A stretch of 64,000 bases of DNA, taken from contig JACQVF010000020.1 in assembly GCA_016209885.1 (NCBI GenBank), forward strand, positions 1-64,000. The letters are read 5' to 3'. Under the pieces are notes generated by a model. The model searched no databases and was not told the DNA's origin. It worked only from the letters and a program-made list of their open reading frames with translations. Positions 7,778-17,819 of the stretch are shown here, piece by piece. Within the stretch, counting starts at the first letter, position 1, and every line of letters starts with the position of its first letter. The position numbers were made by a program, and so were the translations under genes. The stretch comes from Gemmatimonadota bacterium (GTDB taxonomy: Bacteria > Gemmatimonadota > Gemmatimonadetes > Longimicrobiales > Gaopeijiaceae).

Positions 7778-8134
7778 CCGAATGAAAGGGTGGGGCATGG
7801 CCGTTTCCGCGAATTGGAACCCTTCTCTGCCTTGTGACCCTTGCACAGCTCACAGGGGGTGCGGGATTTGCCCACGGGCTTGCGGACAATTTTGTATACA
7901 CGTTCTCCAGCTCTGACAGCGGAGGGTCTTGACAGACTTGCGGCTCCACAATACCGTCAGCGCGTGACTGCGTCCGGAGGCCGAGGATCGTTTCTGCCGT
8001 TGCTGCCGTTCCTGCCTCTAGCAGCGCGAAGACGAGAGGCGGGTGGTAGGCACGGTTGTGCGGGGGAAGTCGGATCTCGCCTCGGTCTCCATCCCTTCAA
8101 TCCCGAGAGGCATCCAACCAAACCGGAGGATCCC
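7778..8134. other. Intergenic region upstream of the TonB receptor
   Basis: No gene is supported in this 357-base stretch. It carries one candidate promoter (7929-7957) and a Shine-Dalgarno just before the next start (CGGAGGA). A TATACA near 7893 could be a second -10 element but lacks a well-spaced -35. No intrinsic terminator with a T-run is evident after the ALDH16 gene. Confidence 0.4.
7929..7957 (+). promoter_or_regulatory. Candidate sigma-70 type promoter for the envelope gene run
   Basis: TTGACA (7929-7934), a 17-base spacer and TACCGT (7952-7957). The -35 matches consensus fully; the -10 keeps the T-A----T pattern. It would leave a leader of about 170 bases before the receptor start at 8135. 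Sequence evidence only. Confidence 0.4.
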
Positions 8135-11100
8135 ATGCAGAGTTCGCTACGGGGCCGGGTTGTGTGGGCCTTCCTTGTCGCGGTGTGGGTGGTGGGAGGC
8201 GCGGGGGGGCTGGCCGCGCAGACGACGGGGAAGGTCCAGGGGCGCGTGACCGACGCGCAAACGGGGCAGCCGCTGGCGGGTGCCCAGATCGTGGTGTTGG
8301 GGACGCGGCTGGGCAACATCACGAACGAAGACGGCTACTACTTCATCAACAACGTTCCAGCGGGTCTTCAGGACATCCAGACCCAGTACATTGGCTATCA
8401 GACGTTGACGGTGAGCGACCAGCGGGTGCTGGTCGGCCAGACGATGACGGTGAACTTCGCCATGACGCCGGAGGCGATCGCGCTGGAGCCGATCACCGTG
8501 GAGGGTGAGCGGAATCCGCTGGTTCCGCGCGACAAGACGGTGTCGAAGGCGATCGTGACGGGAGACGTGGCGGACGCGCTGCCTCTCGACCGGCTGGCGG
8601 CGGTGATCACGCTGCAGCCGGGCGTGGTGGACTACAGGGACTCGCGCGGGCACGTGGTGCGCGGGGGCCGACCCGGGGAGGCGGCCGTGTACGTGGATGG
8701 GGTGCTGGTGCGTTCGTTCAACCGCGGGCTGCAGGCGCAGATCGACCTGGGCACGAACGCGGTGGAGGAGGTGAGCGTGCTCACGGGCGGGTACGGCGCC
8801 GAGTTCGGGCAAGCCCAGTCCGGGATCATCAACTACGTGACGAAGACGGGTGGAAACGAGTACTCCGGCGCCGTGACGTTCGGGACGGACGAGATCCTTC
8901 CGAACGATGCGCGTTACGGGATCAGCCGCGGGGAGGTGAGCTTCGGGGGTCCGCTGGTGGGTGACGAGCTCTCGTTCCACGTGGCGGGCACCGCGGAGGG
9001 GCGTGAGGACGCGAACACCGCGTTCTTCGACATGAAGGGTGCGGACACGATTCCGGTGCAGACGGTCTGGTTCCGGCCGACGGGGTTCGAGGCGCTCACG
9101 GACGCGCAGGGCAAGCCGGTGCTGGACGCGAGCGGCCAGCCGGTGGAGGTCATGGGGTACGAGCCGATCGATGGGCTGGGGAACCGGAAGCCGTACAGCA
9201 ATCAGGATTACTACAGCGGGAGCACGGCGCTCCGGTTTACGCCGACGGACTACACGCGCCTCACCCTTGGCGCCGTCCGCTCCCGCACCCAAGGCCTCCT
9301 CTTCAACGATGACTATCAGTTCCGTCCCAAGGCGATGCCGGCCTTCCGCAACAACAGCACTCTGTACCGGGCGGGTCTGGAGCAAATCCTCTACCAGACG
9401 CCGGAGAGCCAGGCGACGCTGAAGGTGAACGTGGCGTACGCTCTGGATGAGCACCGGAGCGGCCAGCTCGCGGACACGACGGCGCTGGAGCCGGACGGGC
9501 CGGACTTCCTGGGCTTCAAGGTGTCGGACTACGAGTTCTACTTCGAGGGATTCACGGTGGAGCAGTACCTGGCGCGTCTCGACGCGATTCGTGCGGGTAC
9601 GGCGGGCGACCCGCTGGTGCCGGTGGAGGCGACAGGGCTCACGTCCACGCAGGGGCAGCAGCTCTTCGACCTGAATCCGTCGTCCGACAACCCCTACGGG
9701 CTTCCCTTCTGGTGGACGAAGGGGCTCCAGGGGTTCCGCTTCTCGAAGGAGCGGACGCTGACGATGGACGTGGACCTGGACTGGCAGGTGAACCGGGTGC
9801 ACCGGCTGGGCGCCGGGTTCGAGCTCTACAAGAAGCACGTGGAGAACATCAGCAACTCGAACCAGGGCATCATGAACGCCTACGACACGTACTTCCAGAA
9901 CGTGTACGAGGTGGACCCGGTGATCGGGGCCTTCTGGGTGAAGGATCGCATGGACATCGGCGAGATGGTGATCGACGCCGGTGTGCGCTTCGACTTCTAT
10001 GACAGCGACGCGAGGTATCCGGAGACCCCGGGGCTGATCTATCCGTATCAGGCGGACCCGCCGGCGCCAGCGGGGCAGTCGGTGCTTCCCCAGCTCGTGG
10101 AGCAGGAGCGGATCCAGACGGTGAGCCCGCGGCTGGGCGTGGCCTTCCCCATCAGCGACGCGACCAGCTTCCGGCTCTCGTACGGGCATTTTTTCCAGAT
10201 CCCGCAGTTCAACCAGCTCTTCAGCGGGATCAACACGGATATCTCGAAGACCAACACGAATACGGCGTACGGGCGTCCCATCGATCCCATGAAGGCGGTG
10301 CAGTTCGAGGTCGGGATCTCGCACCTGTTCAACCCGTACACCGTGCTGGACGTCACGGCGTACAACAAGGACAAGCTGGCGGACGCGACGTACCGGATCG
10401 CGCTGGTCCGGTGGCCGCAGTCACGGCGCGGCGCGCAGGACGCGCGGCTGCTCACGAACCTGGACTTCGGGAACGTGCGAGGCGTGGACGTGCGGCTGAC
10501 GCGGCGGCTGGCGCAGTACTTCACGGCCATCCTCGGCTACAGCCTGCTTGACTCGAAGGGGACGAGCTCGGATCCCTACAGCTACATCTTTTCGTTCGGC
10601 CGCTTCGCGGATCCCATCACGGGGGCACCGCTCTCGCCGGCGCAGGCAGTGCAGCCGATGGACTTCGATCAGCGGCACAAGGTGACGGTGGCGGCCACGG
10701 CGACGGTGCCGGACGACGCGCTCGAGAACGCGGTGTGGAACACGTTGCTGAGGAACACAAACGCGTCGTTCACGATCAACGCGGGAAGCGGGCTGCCATA
10801 CACGCGGAGCTCGACGCCGAGCGTGCTGGCGCGGGGCGGCGGGTTCGGCGCCCGGTACGTGGAGCTGGTGAACGCTTCGCGGATGCCGTGGAACTCCGCG
10901 CTGGACGCGAAGATCACGCGTGGCTTCCGCTTTGCCGGCAGCACGTTCTCCGTGTTCGTGGACGTGCGCAACCTGATCAACACGCGGAACGTGGACGATG
11001 TCTACGGGATCAACGGATCATCGACCGATCCCGGCGACATCGACGTGATCGCGGGCGCGAACATTCGGGGGCCCGTGGACCTGACGAAGGTCGACGCGGA

Positions 11101-11290
11101 GACGCGGCTCGTGTACCTGCGCCAGCAGGAGATGCTGGAGCGGTACGGCTGGGCGGATGCGAACGCGACCGTGGTCTCGCCGGACGAGCAGCGGCGGGCG
11201 CGCGCCCTGGCGTACATGGCGGACCAGGCGATCTACCTGAACTATAGTTCGCCTCGTCTCTTCCGCGTCGGGTTCGAATACATCTTCTAG
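8135..11290 (+). CDS. TonB-dependent receptor with carboxypeptidase-regulatory-like N-terminal domain
   Basis: 1051-residue outer-membrane transporter. Residues 1-30 form a signal peptide ending GGLAAQ. Next is a carboxypeptidase-regulatory-like beta domain (about 31-115: GKVQGRVTDAQTGQPLAGAQ, NEDGYYFINNVPAG), a plug domain with LQPGVVDY...VYVDGVLVRSFN and VEEVSVLTGGYGAEFGQAQSG (about 145-245), then a long barrel ending RLFRVGFEYIF with the terminal aromatic expected of barrel proteins. Start chosen at ATG 8135 because GGAGG lies six bases upstream and the signal peptide begins there. No linked exbBD or tonB here. Substrate unknown; position ahead of a sorting-domain protein and a PorV-like barrel suggests an export or surface-assembly partner rather than simple nutrient uptake, but that is inference. 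Confidence 0.85.
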   Translation: MQSSLRGRVVWAFLVAVWVVGGAGGLAAQTTGKVQGRVTDAQTGQPLAGAQIVVLGTRLGNITNEDGYYFINNVPAGLQDIQTQYIGYQTLTVSDQRVLVGQTMTVNFAMTPEAIALEPITVEGERNPLVPRDKTVSKAIVTGDVADALPLDRLAAVITLQPGVVDYRDSRGHVVRGGRPGEAAVYVDGVLVRSFNRGLQAQIDLGTNAVEEVSVLTGGYGAEFGQAQSGIINYVTKTGGNEYSGAVTFGTDEILPNDARYGISRGEVSFGGPLVGDELSFHVAGTAEGREDANTAFFDMKGADTIPVQTVWFRPTGFEALTDAQGKPVLDASGQPVEVMGYEPIDGLGNRKPYSNQDYYSGSTALRFTPTDYTRLTLGAVRSRTQGLLFNDDYQFRPKAMPAFRNNSTLYRAGLEQILYQTPESQATLKVNVAYALDEHRSGQLADTTALEPDGPDFLGFKVSDYEFYFEGFTVEQYLARLDAIRAGTAGDPLVPVEATGLTSTQGQQLFDLNPSSDNPYGLPFWWTKGLQGFRFSKERTLTMDVDLDWQVNRVHRLGAGFELYKKHVENISNSNQGIMNAYDTYFQNVYEVDPVIGAFWVKDRMDIGEMVIDAGVRFDFYDSDARYPETPGLIYPYQADPPAPAGQSVLPQLVEQERIQTVSPRLGVAFPISDATSFRLSYGHFFQIPQFNQLFSGINTDISKTNTNTAYGRPIDPMKAVQFEVGISHLFNPYTVLDVTAYNKDKLADATYRIALVRWPQSRRGAQDARLLTNLDFGNVRGVDVRLTRRLAQYFTAILGYSLLDSKGTSSDPYSYIFSFGRFADPITGAPLSPAQAVQPMDFDQRHKVTVAATATVPDDALENAVWNTLLRNTNASFTINAGSGLPYTRSSTPSVLARGGGFGARYVELVNASRMPWNSALDAKITRGFRFAGSTFSVFVDVRNLINTRNVDDVYGINGSSTDPGDIDVIAGANIRGPVDLTKVDAETRLVYLRQQEMLERYGWADANATVVSPDEQRRARALAYMADQAIYLNYSSPRLFRVGFEYIF

Positions 11291-11357
11291 TCCAGGGACG
11301 GATCGTGGCCGGTCCGCGCATGCGGGCCGGCCGGCACAGGCAAGGAGCGAGACTTCG

Positions 11358-14300
11358 ATGAGCCGAATCGTTCACCTCGTGGCGCGGCGCGCGGCGGCGG
11401 GGCTCTTGGCCCTGGCGGCCATGCTCATGCTGGCCCTGGCGGCCGATGCGCGCGATCTCACCGGCCGGCGGACGCGGTCGGTGGAGCGGCGTCCGTCCCT
11501 CTTCGACCTCGGGGCGGAGGCCACCTTCCTTCTGAACTTCAACGAGTGGCTCTGCGGGCTGCACCAGATCGGGGAGGTCTGCACGAGCGCGGTGGGCAGC
11601 TCGGTGGGCGGCGGCGGGTTCTGGCCGTCGGGCACCGCGAACCAGTACATCTTCAACTCGGGTCTCCAGATCGCCGGGATCGTCGGGCCGGACGGCGGCC
11701 CCTGGGCCCGCGACACCGTCGGGACGTTCTTCTTCAACGCGTCGGGCCCGGGCCACGGGGCGCCGGTCAGTCCGATCTACGCCTCGAGCAACCTGAACGA
11801 CCTGGCGACCTGGCCCGACGACTGCTACATCGACAGCCCCGTGTTCGGGCGCGTGAAGACGCTTTCCGAGCTGGACACCTGCGTTCAGTACTGGGACGCG
11901 AACCCCGGCTCCACCTTCCCCGGTTCGCACCCCATGGGGATCCTGGTGACCCAGCACTCGATGCTGTGGAGCTTCCCGAACAACAAGGACATCATCTTCT
12001 TCATCTACAGGTTCACGAACGCCACGAACCGACCCGAGTTCAAGGCTCTCAATCCCTCGGTTCCGGCCAGCGGCTACACGCTGACGAACGTGTACGCGGC
12101 GTTTGCCATGGACCCGGACGTTTCGGGCGCCGAGTACAGCGAGAACTTCGCCTCGGCGGTGCCGGACCTGAACATGGCGGTGGCCTGGCAGTATGACTTC
12201 CAGGCGGCGGACTTCGTGCCGTACGCTCCCAACTTCGACGCGGCTCCGGGCTTTGTAGGAGTCAAGTTCCTCAAGAGTCCGATCAACAATTCCGACAGCA
12301 CGATCACGGTGCGGATCGGAAACCAGGTTCGCAGCGTCAGGTCCGGCCAGGAGCTGGGAATGACGTTCTTCTCCGTGTTCACGAACCCGGGCAGCGCCGC
12401 TCCCATGCCGGACGCGGACAACGCGAAGCAGTCGTTCCGTTATCTCTCCGGCCGCCTGAACGCGCAGGAGCAACGGGACTACTGCGCGGGGGCGCCACCG
12501 GGGATGTGCTACGTGAACCTGGCCGGCCCCGCGGACATGCGGTTCTACGAGTCGTCCGGGCCCTTCACGCTCAGGCCGGGTCAGAGCGCCGAGATCGTGG
12601 TGGCGTACATCGCGGGCGCGCCCGTGCCCGGGACCTACCTCAAGGGACGGGTCATCTCCGTGGGCAACGTAGCGGACACGACCCGGGCCATCGAGAAGGT
12701 CATGGGCCGTGGCTTCGTGAAGCCGGGCTTCCCCTCGCTCTTCCAGAACGCAAAGACGGCGCAGGCGATCTATGACGCGAACTTCGTGCTGCCGTCCTCG
12801 CCGCCGGGCCCGAAAGTGACGGTACTGGCGGGCGACAAGGAGAACACGGTGATCTGGGCCGCGGACCCGGTCACGGGGACGGACCCCTACGCCAAGCTGG
12901 CGCAGGACCCGAAGAGCAGCCTCTACGACCCTAACTTTCGCTCACGCGATTTCGAGGGCTTCCGCGTCTACCGGAAGTCGAATCCCTCCGCGGACTGGAA
13001 GCTCATCGGGCAGTACGACGTGGCGAACGGAATCGCGGAGGTCGTGACCGTGCAGGAGACGGTGATCACCCAGGACGGCAGTGAGCTGATCATCAAGGCG
13101 GACACGGCGCGGGTCTGCTCTCCTGATGCCGCGGGCTGCACCGCGGAAACGGGCCTCAAGTTTGCGCTGGTGGACCGGGGCGGCGACTTCCCGAACCCGT
13201 CCGCCGGGCCCGGGCTCACGAACGGACTCCGCTACTATTACGCGGCGACGAGCTTCGACATCAATTCGCCGCAGTCGGGCCCGAGCTCGCTGGAGTCGAG
13301 CAAAGTGCTGGCACTGGAGGCGAGCGGTGTGCCCCGGAGCACGGGGGCGGGCCGCGTGGCGCTCAAGGTGAGCGCACCGCAGATCGCGGGCGGGGACGGG
13401 AGGCCGCTGGACTTGAGCCGGACGGTGACCCTCGACCCGGACAAGGGGACGTTCAGCGGGCCGCAGCCGCCCACGAACGGTTTCACCGTCGAGTTCCTGC
13501 CCTACGATGAGCTGCTCATCCCGGCGGGCGAGCTGGCGGCCACCATCGACTCGGTGGTGCCGCTCAACGGGTACGAGGACCTCCTCGGCATCCACACCCA
13601 GAGCGCGCCGAACGCGCTGGGGGCCTCGCTTGCGTACTTCCTCACGGTGAAGACGCCCTCCGGCACGACCAAGGTACGGAAGGAAGTCACGGCGCCGTTC
13701 GGGTTCTTCGGTGCGCCGGAGACCATCGACGAAGAGGTGTTCAACGCGCCGCTGCCGAGCGACGCGGCGAAGGCGCAGCAACTCGGCCTCAGGTCGGATC
13801 ACTTCTCGAGCGCGTTGACCGCGCGGATGAACTACGGTTCCGACGGGCTCAACTCGGCGTCGGAGGCGGTGACTTCGTACCGCGTCCACGCCATCGGCAG
13901 CGACGGCGGCTCGCGCTGGTTCGTGGGCAGCGAGCCGGCAAACCCGACGCTGGACACGAACGCGGGCCAGCTCCCGGGCGTGAAGAAGATCATCAACCTG
14001 CAGAACCAGTACGTAAGAAACGCGTCGGTGCGGTGGCTGGTGTACCTGCTCTCGGGATTGACGCGCGCGGCGGACTACGAGGTCACCTGGGGCGACAACG
14101 GCACGATCACCAGGGTCACGGATCTCACGCACAACGTGGAGGTGCCGTTCCACGAGGGCTACCGCGGCTCCTGGGGGGTCCGCAACGACGCGTCGGGGGA
14201 CGGCATCGTGAGCATCGGTGACTTCTGGCTGGCGACGCCGGTGTCGGAGTGGTGGTGCGAGGAACCCGGCTGCCATACGCCGTTGGAGAAGCAGGCGAAG

Positions 14301-14897
14301 CTCTCGCCCCTGTCCAGCGCGCCGCCGAGCGGGTTCGGCATCAACGTGAGGTCGTCCGACGGGAAGGGCTTCGGGCTCTACCTGGCGGGTGAGATGTTCC
14401 TGTTCGACCTGGATCAGCTTCCGGCATCGGGTACGAAGTGGATCCTGCGCACGTACTCGGGCGAGGTGGCGCGGAACGAAGCGGGCAAGTACGAGTTCAC
14501 GCCGACGGCGCGCCGGCCCGCGACGGTGACGGGGCTCACCGCCAAGGTGACGGTCGAGTCGCCGACCACGTTCAATCTCGCGGAAGCAAGCCTGGACAAG
14601 ATCCACACGGTTCCGGATCCGTACCTGGTTACCAGCAAGCTGGAGAACAGCCCGAACCAGAAGCGGCTCCTGTTCGTGAACCTGCCGCCGCAGGCGATGG
14701 TGCGGATTTATACGCTGAGCGGCGTGCTCGTCATGGCGCTCGAACACGACGATCCGTCGGGCGGCGGTGCGCTGGAGTGGGACCTGCGGAACCGGAACAA
14801 CCAGTTCGTGGCGTCCGGCGTGTACTTTTACCACGTGGAGACGCCGGACGGCCGGCAGAAGATCGGCAAGTTCACCATCGTCCAGTATGCCCAGTAA
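11358..14897 (+). CDS. Large secreted protein with C-terminal FlgD-like/type IX-type sorting domain
   Basis: 1179 residues with an N-terminal signal peptide (Arg-rich start, then AAMLMLALAADA). The bulk is not recognised; it contains beta-rich segments and repeated phrases typical of extracellular proteins (for example FRVYRKSNPSADWKLIGQYD, a fibronectin-III-like piece with interspersed TNGLRYYYAATSFD). The last 80 or so residues (VRIYTLSGVLVMALE, GALEWDLRNRNNQFVASGVY, KIGKFTIVQ) are a FlgD-like Ig/sorting domain as found at the C-terminus of type IX cargo in Bacteroidota and of surface proteins in Gemmatimonadota. Shine-Dalgarno AGGAG precedes ATG 11358. It sits 67 bases after the receptor and 61 before a PorV-like gene, consistent with co-transcription and surface delivery. 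Confidence 0.75.
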   Translation: MSRIVHLVARRAAAGLLALAAMLMLALAADARDLTGRRTRSVERRPSLFDLGAEATFLLNFNEWLCGLHQIGEVCTSAVGSSVGGGGFWPSGTANQYIFNSGLQIAGIVGPDGGPWARDTVGTFFFNASGPGHGAPVSPIYASSNLNDLATWPDDCYIDSPVFGRVKTLSELDTCVQYWDANPGSTFPGSHPMGILVTQHSMLWSFPNNKDIIFFIYRFTNATNRPEFKALNPSVPASGYTLTNVYAAFAMDPDVSGAEYSENFASAVPDLNMAVAWQYDFQAADFVPYAPNFDAAPGFVGVKFLKSPINNSDSTITVRIGNQVRSVRSGQELGMTFFSVFTNPGSAAPMPDADNAKQSFRYLSGRLNAQEQRDYCAGAPPGMCYVNLAGPADMRFYESSGPFTLRPGQSAEIVVAYIAGAPVPGTYLKGRVISVGNVADTTRAIEKVMGRGFVKPGFPSLFQNAKTAQAIYDANFVLPSSPPGPKVTVLAGDKENTVIWAADPVTGTDPYAKLAQDPKSSLYDPNFRSRDFEGFRVYRKSNPSADWKLIGQYDVANGIAEVVTVQETVITQDGSELIIKADTARVCSPDAAGCTAETGLKFALVDRGGDFPNPSAGPGLTNGLRYYYAATSFDINSPQSGPSSLESSKVLALEASGVPRSTGAGRVALKVSAPQIAGGDGRPLDLSRTVTLDPDKGTFSGPQPPTNGFTVEFLPYDELLIPAGELAATIDSVVPLNGYEDLLGIHTQSAPNALGASLAYFLTVKTPSGTTKVRKEVTAPFGFFGAPETIDEEVFNAPLPSDAAKAQQLGLRSDHFSSALTARMNYGSDGLNSASEAVTSYRVHAIGSDGGSRWFVGSEPANPTLDTNAGQLPGVKKIINLQNQYVRNASVRWLVYLLSGLTRAADYEVTWGDNGTITRVTDLTHNVEVPFHEGYRGSWGVRNDASGDGIVSIGDFWLATPVSEWWCEEPGCHTPLEKQAKLSPLSSAPPSGFGINVRSSDGKGFGLYLAGEMFLFDLDQLPASGTKWILRTYSGEVARNEAGKYEFTPTARRPATVTGLTAKVTVESPTTFNLAEASLDKIHTVPDPYLVTSKLENSPNQKRLLFVNLPPQAMVRIYTLSGVLVMALEHDDPSGGGALEWDLRNRNNQFVASGVYFYHVETPDGRQKIGKFTIVQYAQ

Positions 14898-14958
14898 CGC
14901 AGAGCATGCCGCCGGCGGGAGCGTTCCCGCCGGCGACTTCAGCCGACAGGAGGATTCG

Positions 14959-16065
14959 ATGAACAGGATTTTGCGGCAGGGGCTAACGGCAGTGCTCGCG
15001 CTTCTGGGCGCCGCCGGCCCTGCGTGGAGCCAGGCGCGGTCCGCCATCGAGCAGGAGGACAACATCCCGTACGGCACGACGTCAGGCGAGTTCCTGCTCC
15101 TGCCGGTGGGCGGGCGGGCGACGGCCCTGGGCTCGGCGTTCACCGCGCTGGCCAACGACATCAGCTCGCTCTACTGGAACCCGGCGGGCCTCTCGCTCAT
15201 GCAGGATCGCGAGGTCATGCTCAGTCACATCGACTACATCGCCGATACGCGGTACACGTGGTTCGGGGTGGCGACGCCCATGGGCGCGGAGCGCGCTCTG
15301 GGGGCCAGTGTGGGCGTCTTCGGCTTCGATGATCAGCCGGAATACACTGTGGATCAGCCGGAGGGCACGGGGCGCACCTACAGCGTGACCCTGTCCGTGA
15401 TGGCCCTCACGTTGTCGCAGCAGTTCAACGAGCGGTTCAGCTTCGGCGTGACCGGCAAGTATATCAACGAGAACCTGGCAGGGGTCACGGCGTCCACGCT
15501 GGCCGCGGACATTGGCACGAACTACCACACGATGTTGGGCGATCGGCCGATCCGCGGCTCGTTCGTGATCACGAACCTCGGTGGCACGCTCCGGCATCGC
15601 GGCAGCAAGCTCCAGAGCGAGATTCCCGTCCAGGATCCGAGTCTTCCTCCGGGGATCCGTCAGATGGAGCTGCAGACGAAGGACTGGGGCCTGCCTGCCA
15701 CGTTCAAGGTGGGGGTGGCGTATGACCTCATCTCGAACGGGAGCAGCCGACTGACCACGGCGGGCGAGTTCTGGCAGCCGCGCTCGAACGACGTCTCCGG
15801 CGCCCTGGGTGCCGAGTACGGGCTCACGCGGATCGCCGGGAGCGGCTTCGACTTCGCGCTGCGCGGGGGCTTCAACTATGAACCGGACAACGGGCTCGAC
15901 GTCTCGGGCTCTCAGTTCAACGGGATGCAGAGCGACGGGCTCTCGTTCGGCTTCGGGATCGGCTATCACCTGGGCGAGCGTGGCGGCGCCGTCGTGGACT
16001 ACGCGTTTCGCGACAAGGGGCTGCTGGGCGACCAGCACCTGCTGAGCTTCTCGCTGCGCTGGTAG
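14959..16065 (+). CDS. PorV/PorQ-family outer-membrane barrel protein
   Basis: 368 residues. Signal peptide (MNRILRQGLTAVLALLGAAG...AWSQA), then the family opening EFLLLPVGGRATALGSAFTALANDISSLYWNPAGLSLM, diagnostic of UPF0164/PorV-type proteins related to FadL barrels. Alternating strands follow through to a final LLSFSLRW with terminal aromatic. ATG at 14959 is chosen for the Shine-Dalgarno ACAGGAGG. In type IX secretion PorV shuttles cargo from the translocon to the attachment complex; here the gene directly follows a candidate cargo protein with a sorting domain. Core type IX genes (porK-N, sprA) are not in the window, so the secretion role is inferred. Confidence 0.8.
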   Translation: MNRILRQGLTAVLALLGAAGPAWSQARSAIEQEDNIPYGTTSGEFLLLPVGGRATALGSAFTALANDISSLYWNPAGLSLMQDREVMLSHIDYIADTRYTWFGVATPMGAERALGASVGVFGFDDQPEYTVDQPEGTGRTYSVTLSVMALTLSQQFNERFSFGVTGKYINENLAGVTASTLAADIGTNYHTMLGDRPIRGSFVITNLGGTLRHRGSKLQSEIPVQDPSLPPGIRQMELQTKDWGLPATFKVGVAYDLISNGSSRLTTAGEFWQPRSNDVSGALGAEYGLTRIAGSGFDFALRGGFNYEPDNGLDVSGSQFNGMQSDGLSFGFGIGYHLGERGGAVVDYAFRDKGLLGDQHLLSFSLRW

Positions 16066-16119
16066 AATGGGTGGCGATTCTAGCCCTTCGCGATCCGTGC
16101 CGGGGCAGAAGAGGGGGAC

Positions 16120-17565
16120 GTGACAGAAGCTGGGAGCGCGCCGGCGAAGAGCCGGCGCCGACCTCCTCTTCGAGTTCTTCGGGCCGCCGCTCTCCTTGTG
16201 GGGGCGGCGAGCCTGTTTGGTGCGGCGGAGCTGTACGCCGCGCAGCAGGAAGGGCTGTGGCTGCGGAGCTACCGCTTCTGGCGCCCTCCCGACCTCACGC
16301 TGGTCGAGGCGTTCGGCGTGATTGCGCTCGACCTTCTCGCCTTCACCTCACAGGACGGCCGGGAGCGGGCGGCGTATCAGGTGGCGCTCGAGGTCCGGGA
16401 CAGCACGGGTATCGTGCTCCTCAAGCGGGAGTGGCGGAACGCGGTAGAGATTCCGGCGCTTGCCGAGGCGTCCCGACAGCGCGCGACCACCGCGGAGTAT
16501 GTGCAGTTCCAGCTCAAGCCGGGTCGGTACCGGATGCAGATGGAGGTCCGCGACTCGGCGAGCGGGCGCGGCTGGACCGCTGCCGCCGAGATCGTGGCGA
16601 GCTCGACGCCCATGGCCGGGAGCGATCTGGTCGTCGCCGGCGTTGTGGAGCAGGTGGCCGAGGGAGAGGAGCCACCGGCGGCGGCCATCCGGCGCGGTGA
16701 GCTGGCCGTGACGCCGAACTTCACGGGCGCGCTGACTCCCGAACACGCGGACGTCTCGCTCTTCGCGGAGGTGTACCGCGCCTCGCCTTCGCCGGACACC
16801 GCGAACGTGCGCGTCATCGTGGCGGGCGTCGGCCGACCGTTCCGCCAGGCGCTTCCGCCGCTGCGGCGCATATTCCCGGTGGGCGGGGGCGCGGAGACGC
16901 TCCGGGCGAAGCTGACCGGCCTGCCGCTCGGCGAGTACCAGCTTACGTTCGAGGCCGCATTCCCAACGGACACGGTTCGGCTCTCCCACCGGATCGAGAT
17001 GCTGCCCGCCGGTGCCGGGCAGGTCGCTCTGCGGATCGCTACGCCGTACCAGGGCCTGAGCGAGGCGGCGCTGGACAGCCTCTTCAGTCCGATGCGATAC
17101 CTTGCTACGCCGAACGAGCAGCGGACGTACTGGTCGCTGCCGGACGGGGAAGCGAAGCGCCGGTTCCTGGTCCAGTTCTGGGAGGCTCGGGCGGCGGAGC
17201 TGGGTGCGGACCCAGACTCGCTGCGTCTCGAGTTCGCGGAGCGAGTCGAATACGCGGACCGGCAGTTGCGGCCGTCGCGTCCGGGGCAGCGGGGCGTCGC
17301 GGGGTGGCAGACGGACCGGGGGCGGATCCATGTCACCTACGGTGCGCCGGCGGAGCGCTACGTGGAAAGCCAGCGGCAGGCCCAGCGCAATCCGTGGGAG
17401 GTTTGGAAATACACCACGGGGCGCGGGGACAAGTACGTATTCTGGGACCGGACGGGCCTCGGCGATTTCCAACTGGTCTTCTCAACGAACCGTGAGGAGC
17501 CGGGTATTCCCGACTGGCAGCGCCTCTTCACCCCGGAAGCCCTGCGGTTCATTACGCAGTTCTGA
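16120..17565 (+). CDS. GWxTD domain protein
   Basis: 481 residues starting at GTG 16120 (GAGGGGG immediately upstream). An Arg-rich N-terminus and a hydrophobic stretch (LRAAALLVGAASLFGAAELYA) form a signal peptide or anchor. The middle is beta-rich. The C-terminal third has the motif GVAGWQTDRGRIHVTYGAP, the signature after which the GWxTD family is named, followed by PWEVWKY...VFWDRTGLGDFQLVFST. The family is found mainly in Gemmatimonadota, Acidobacteriota and relatives, with no established biochemical role. It follows the PorV-like gene by 54 bases and likely belongs to the same unit. Confidence 0.8.
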   Translation: MTEAGSAPAKSRRRPPLRVLRAAALLVGAASLFGAAELYAAQQEGLWLRSYRFWRPPDLTLVEAFGVIALDLLAFTSQDGRERAAYQVALEVRDSTGIVLLKREWRNAVEIPALAEASRQRATTAEYVQFQLKPGRYRMQMEVRDSASGRGWTAAAEIVASSTPMAGSDLVVAGVVEQVAEGEEPPAAAIRRGELAVTPNFTGALTPEHADVSLFAEVYRASPSPDTANVRVIVAGVGRPFRQALPPLRRIFPVGGGAETLRAKLTGLPLGEYQLTFEAAFPTDTVRLSHRIEMLPAGAGQVALRIATPYQGLSEAALDSLFSPMRYLATPNEQRTYWSLPDGEAKRRFLVQFWEARAAELGADPDSLRLEFAERVEYADRQLRPSRPGQRGVAGWQTDRGRIHVTYGAPAERYVESQRQAQRNPWEVWKYTTGRGDKYVFWDRTGLGDFQLVFSTNREEPGIPDWQRLFTPEALRFITQF

Positions 17566-17819
17566 TCTCTTCCCGCGCCCCCCTGGCGCCGGATCGACCG
17601 GCGCCGGAGGCGGTCGCTCCGTCCAACCGATTGTGACGCTGGGGCCGCGGCGTGGCGAGCTCGGCGGACTGGCCATCGACACAGTCGCGGAGCCGCGGAG
17701 CTCTCCCCTGTCGCGTTGCGTGCACCTCCAAGGCGGCGACATGGGTCAGGAGTGGTACGTCGTGGATCGCGGTAGATCGCCGGAAAGTGAACGGATGGCA
17801 AATCAGCGGTGAGGTGGTC

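Noticed and set aside
7841-8134. N-terminal extension of the TonB receptor by 98 codons
   Set aside because: A signal peptide and a well-spaced GGAGG identify the ATG at 8135 as the start.
8147-10324. 725-codon open frame on the minus strand inside the TonB receptor gene
   Set aside because: It is a shadow of the plus-strand gene caused by high GC at third positions. Composition is Arg/His/Leu rich with no domain, and the plus strand encodes a clear receptor.
12942-15161. 739-codon minus-strand open frame across the secreted protein and PorV-like genes
   Set aside because: Arg-rich antisense shadow with no recognisable motif; the plus-strand genes have signal peptides, domains and ribosome sites.
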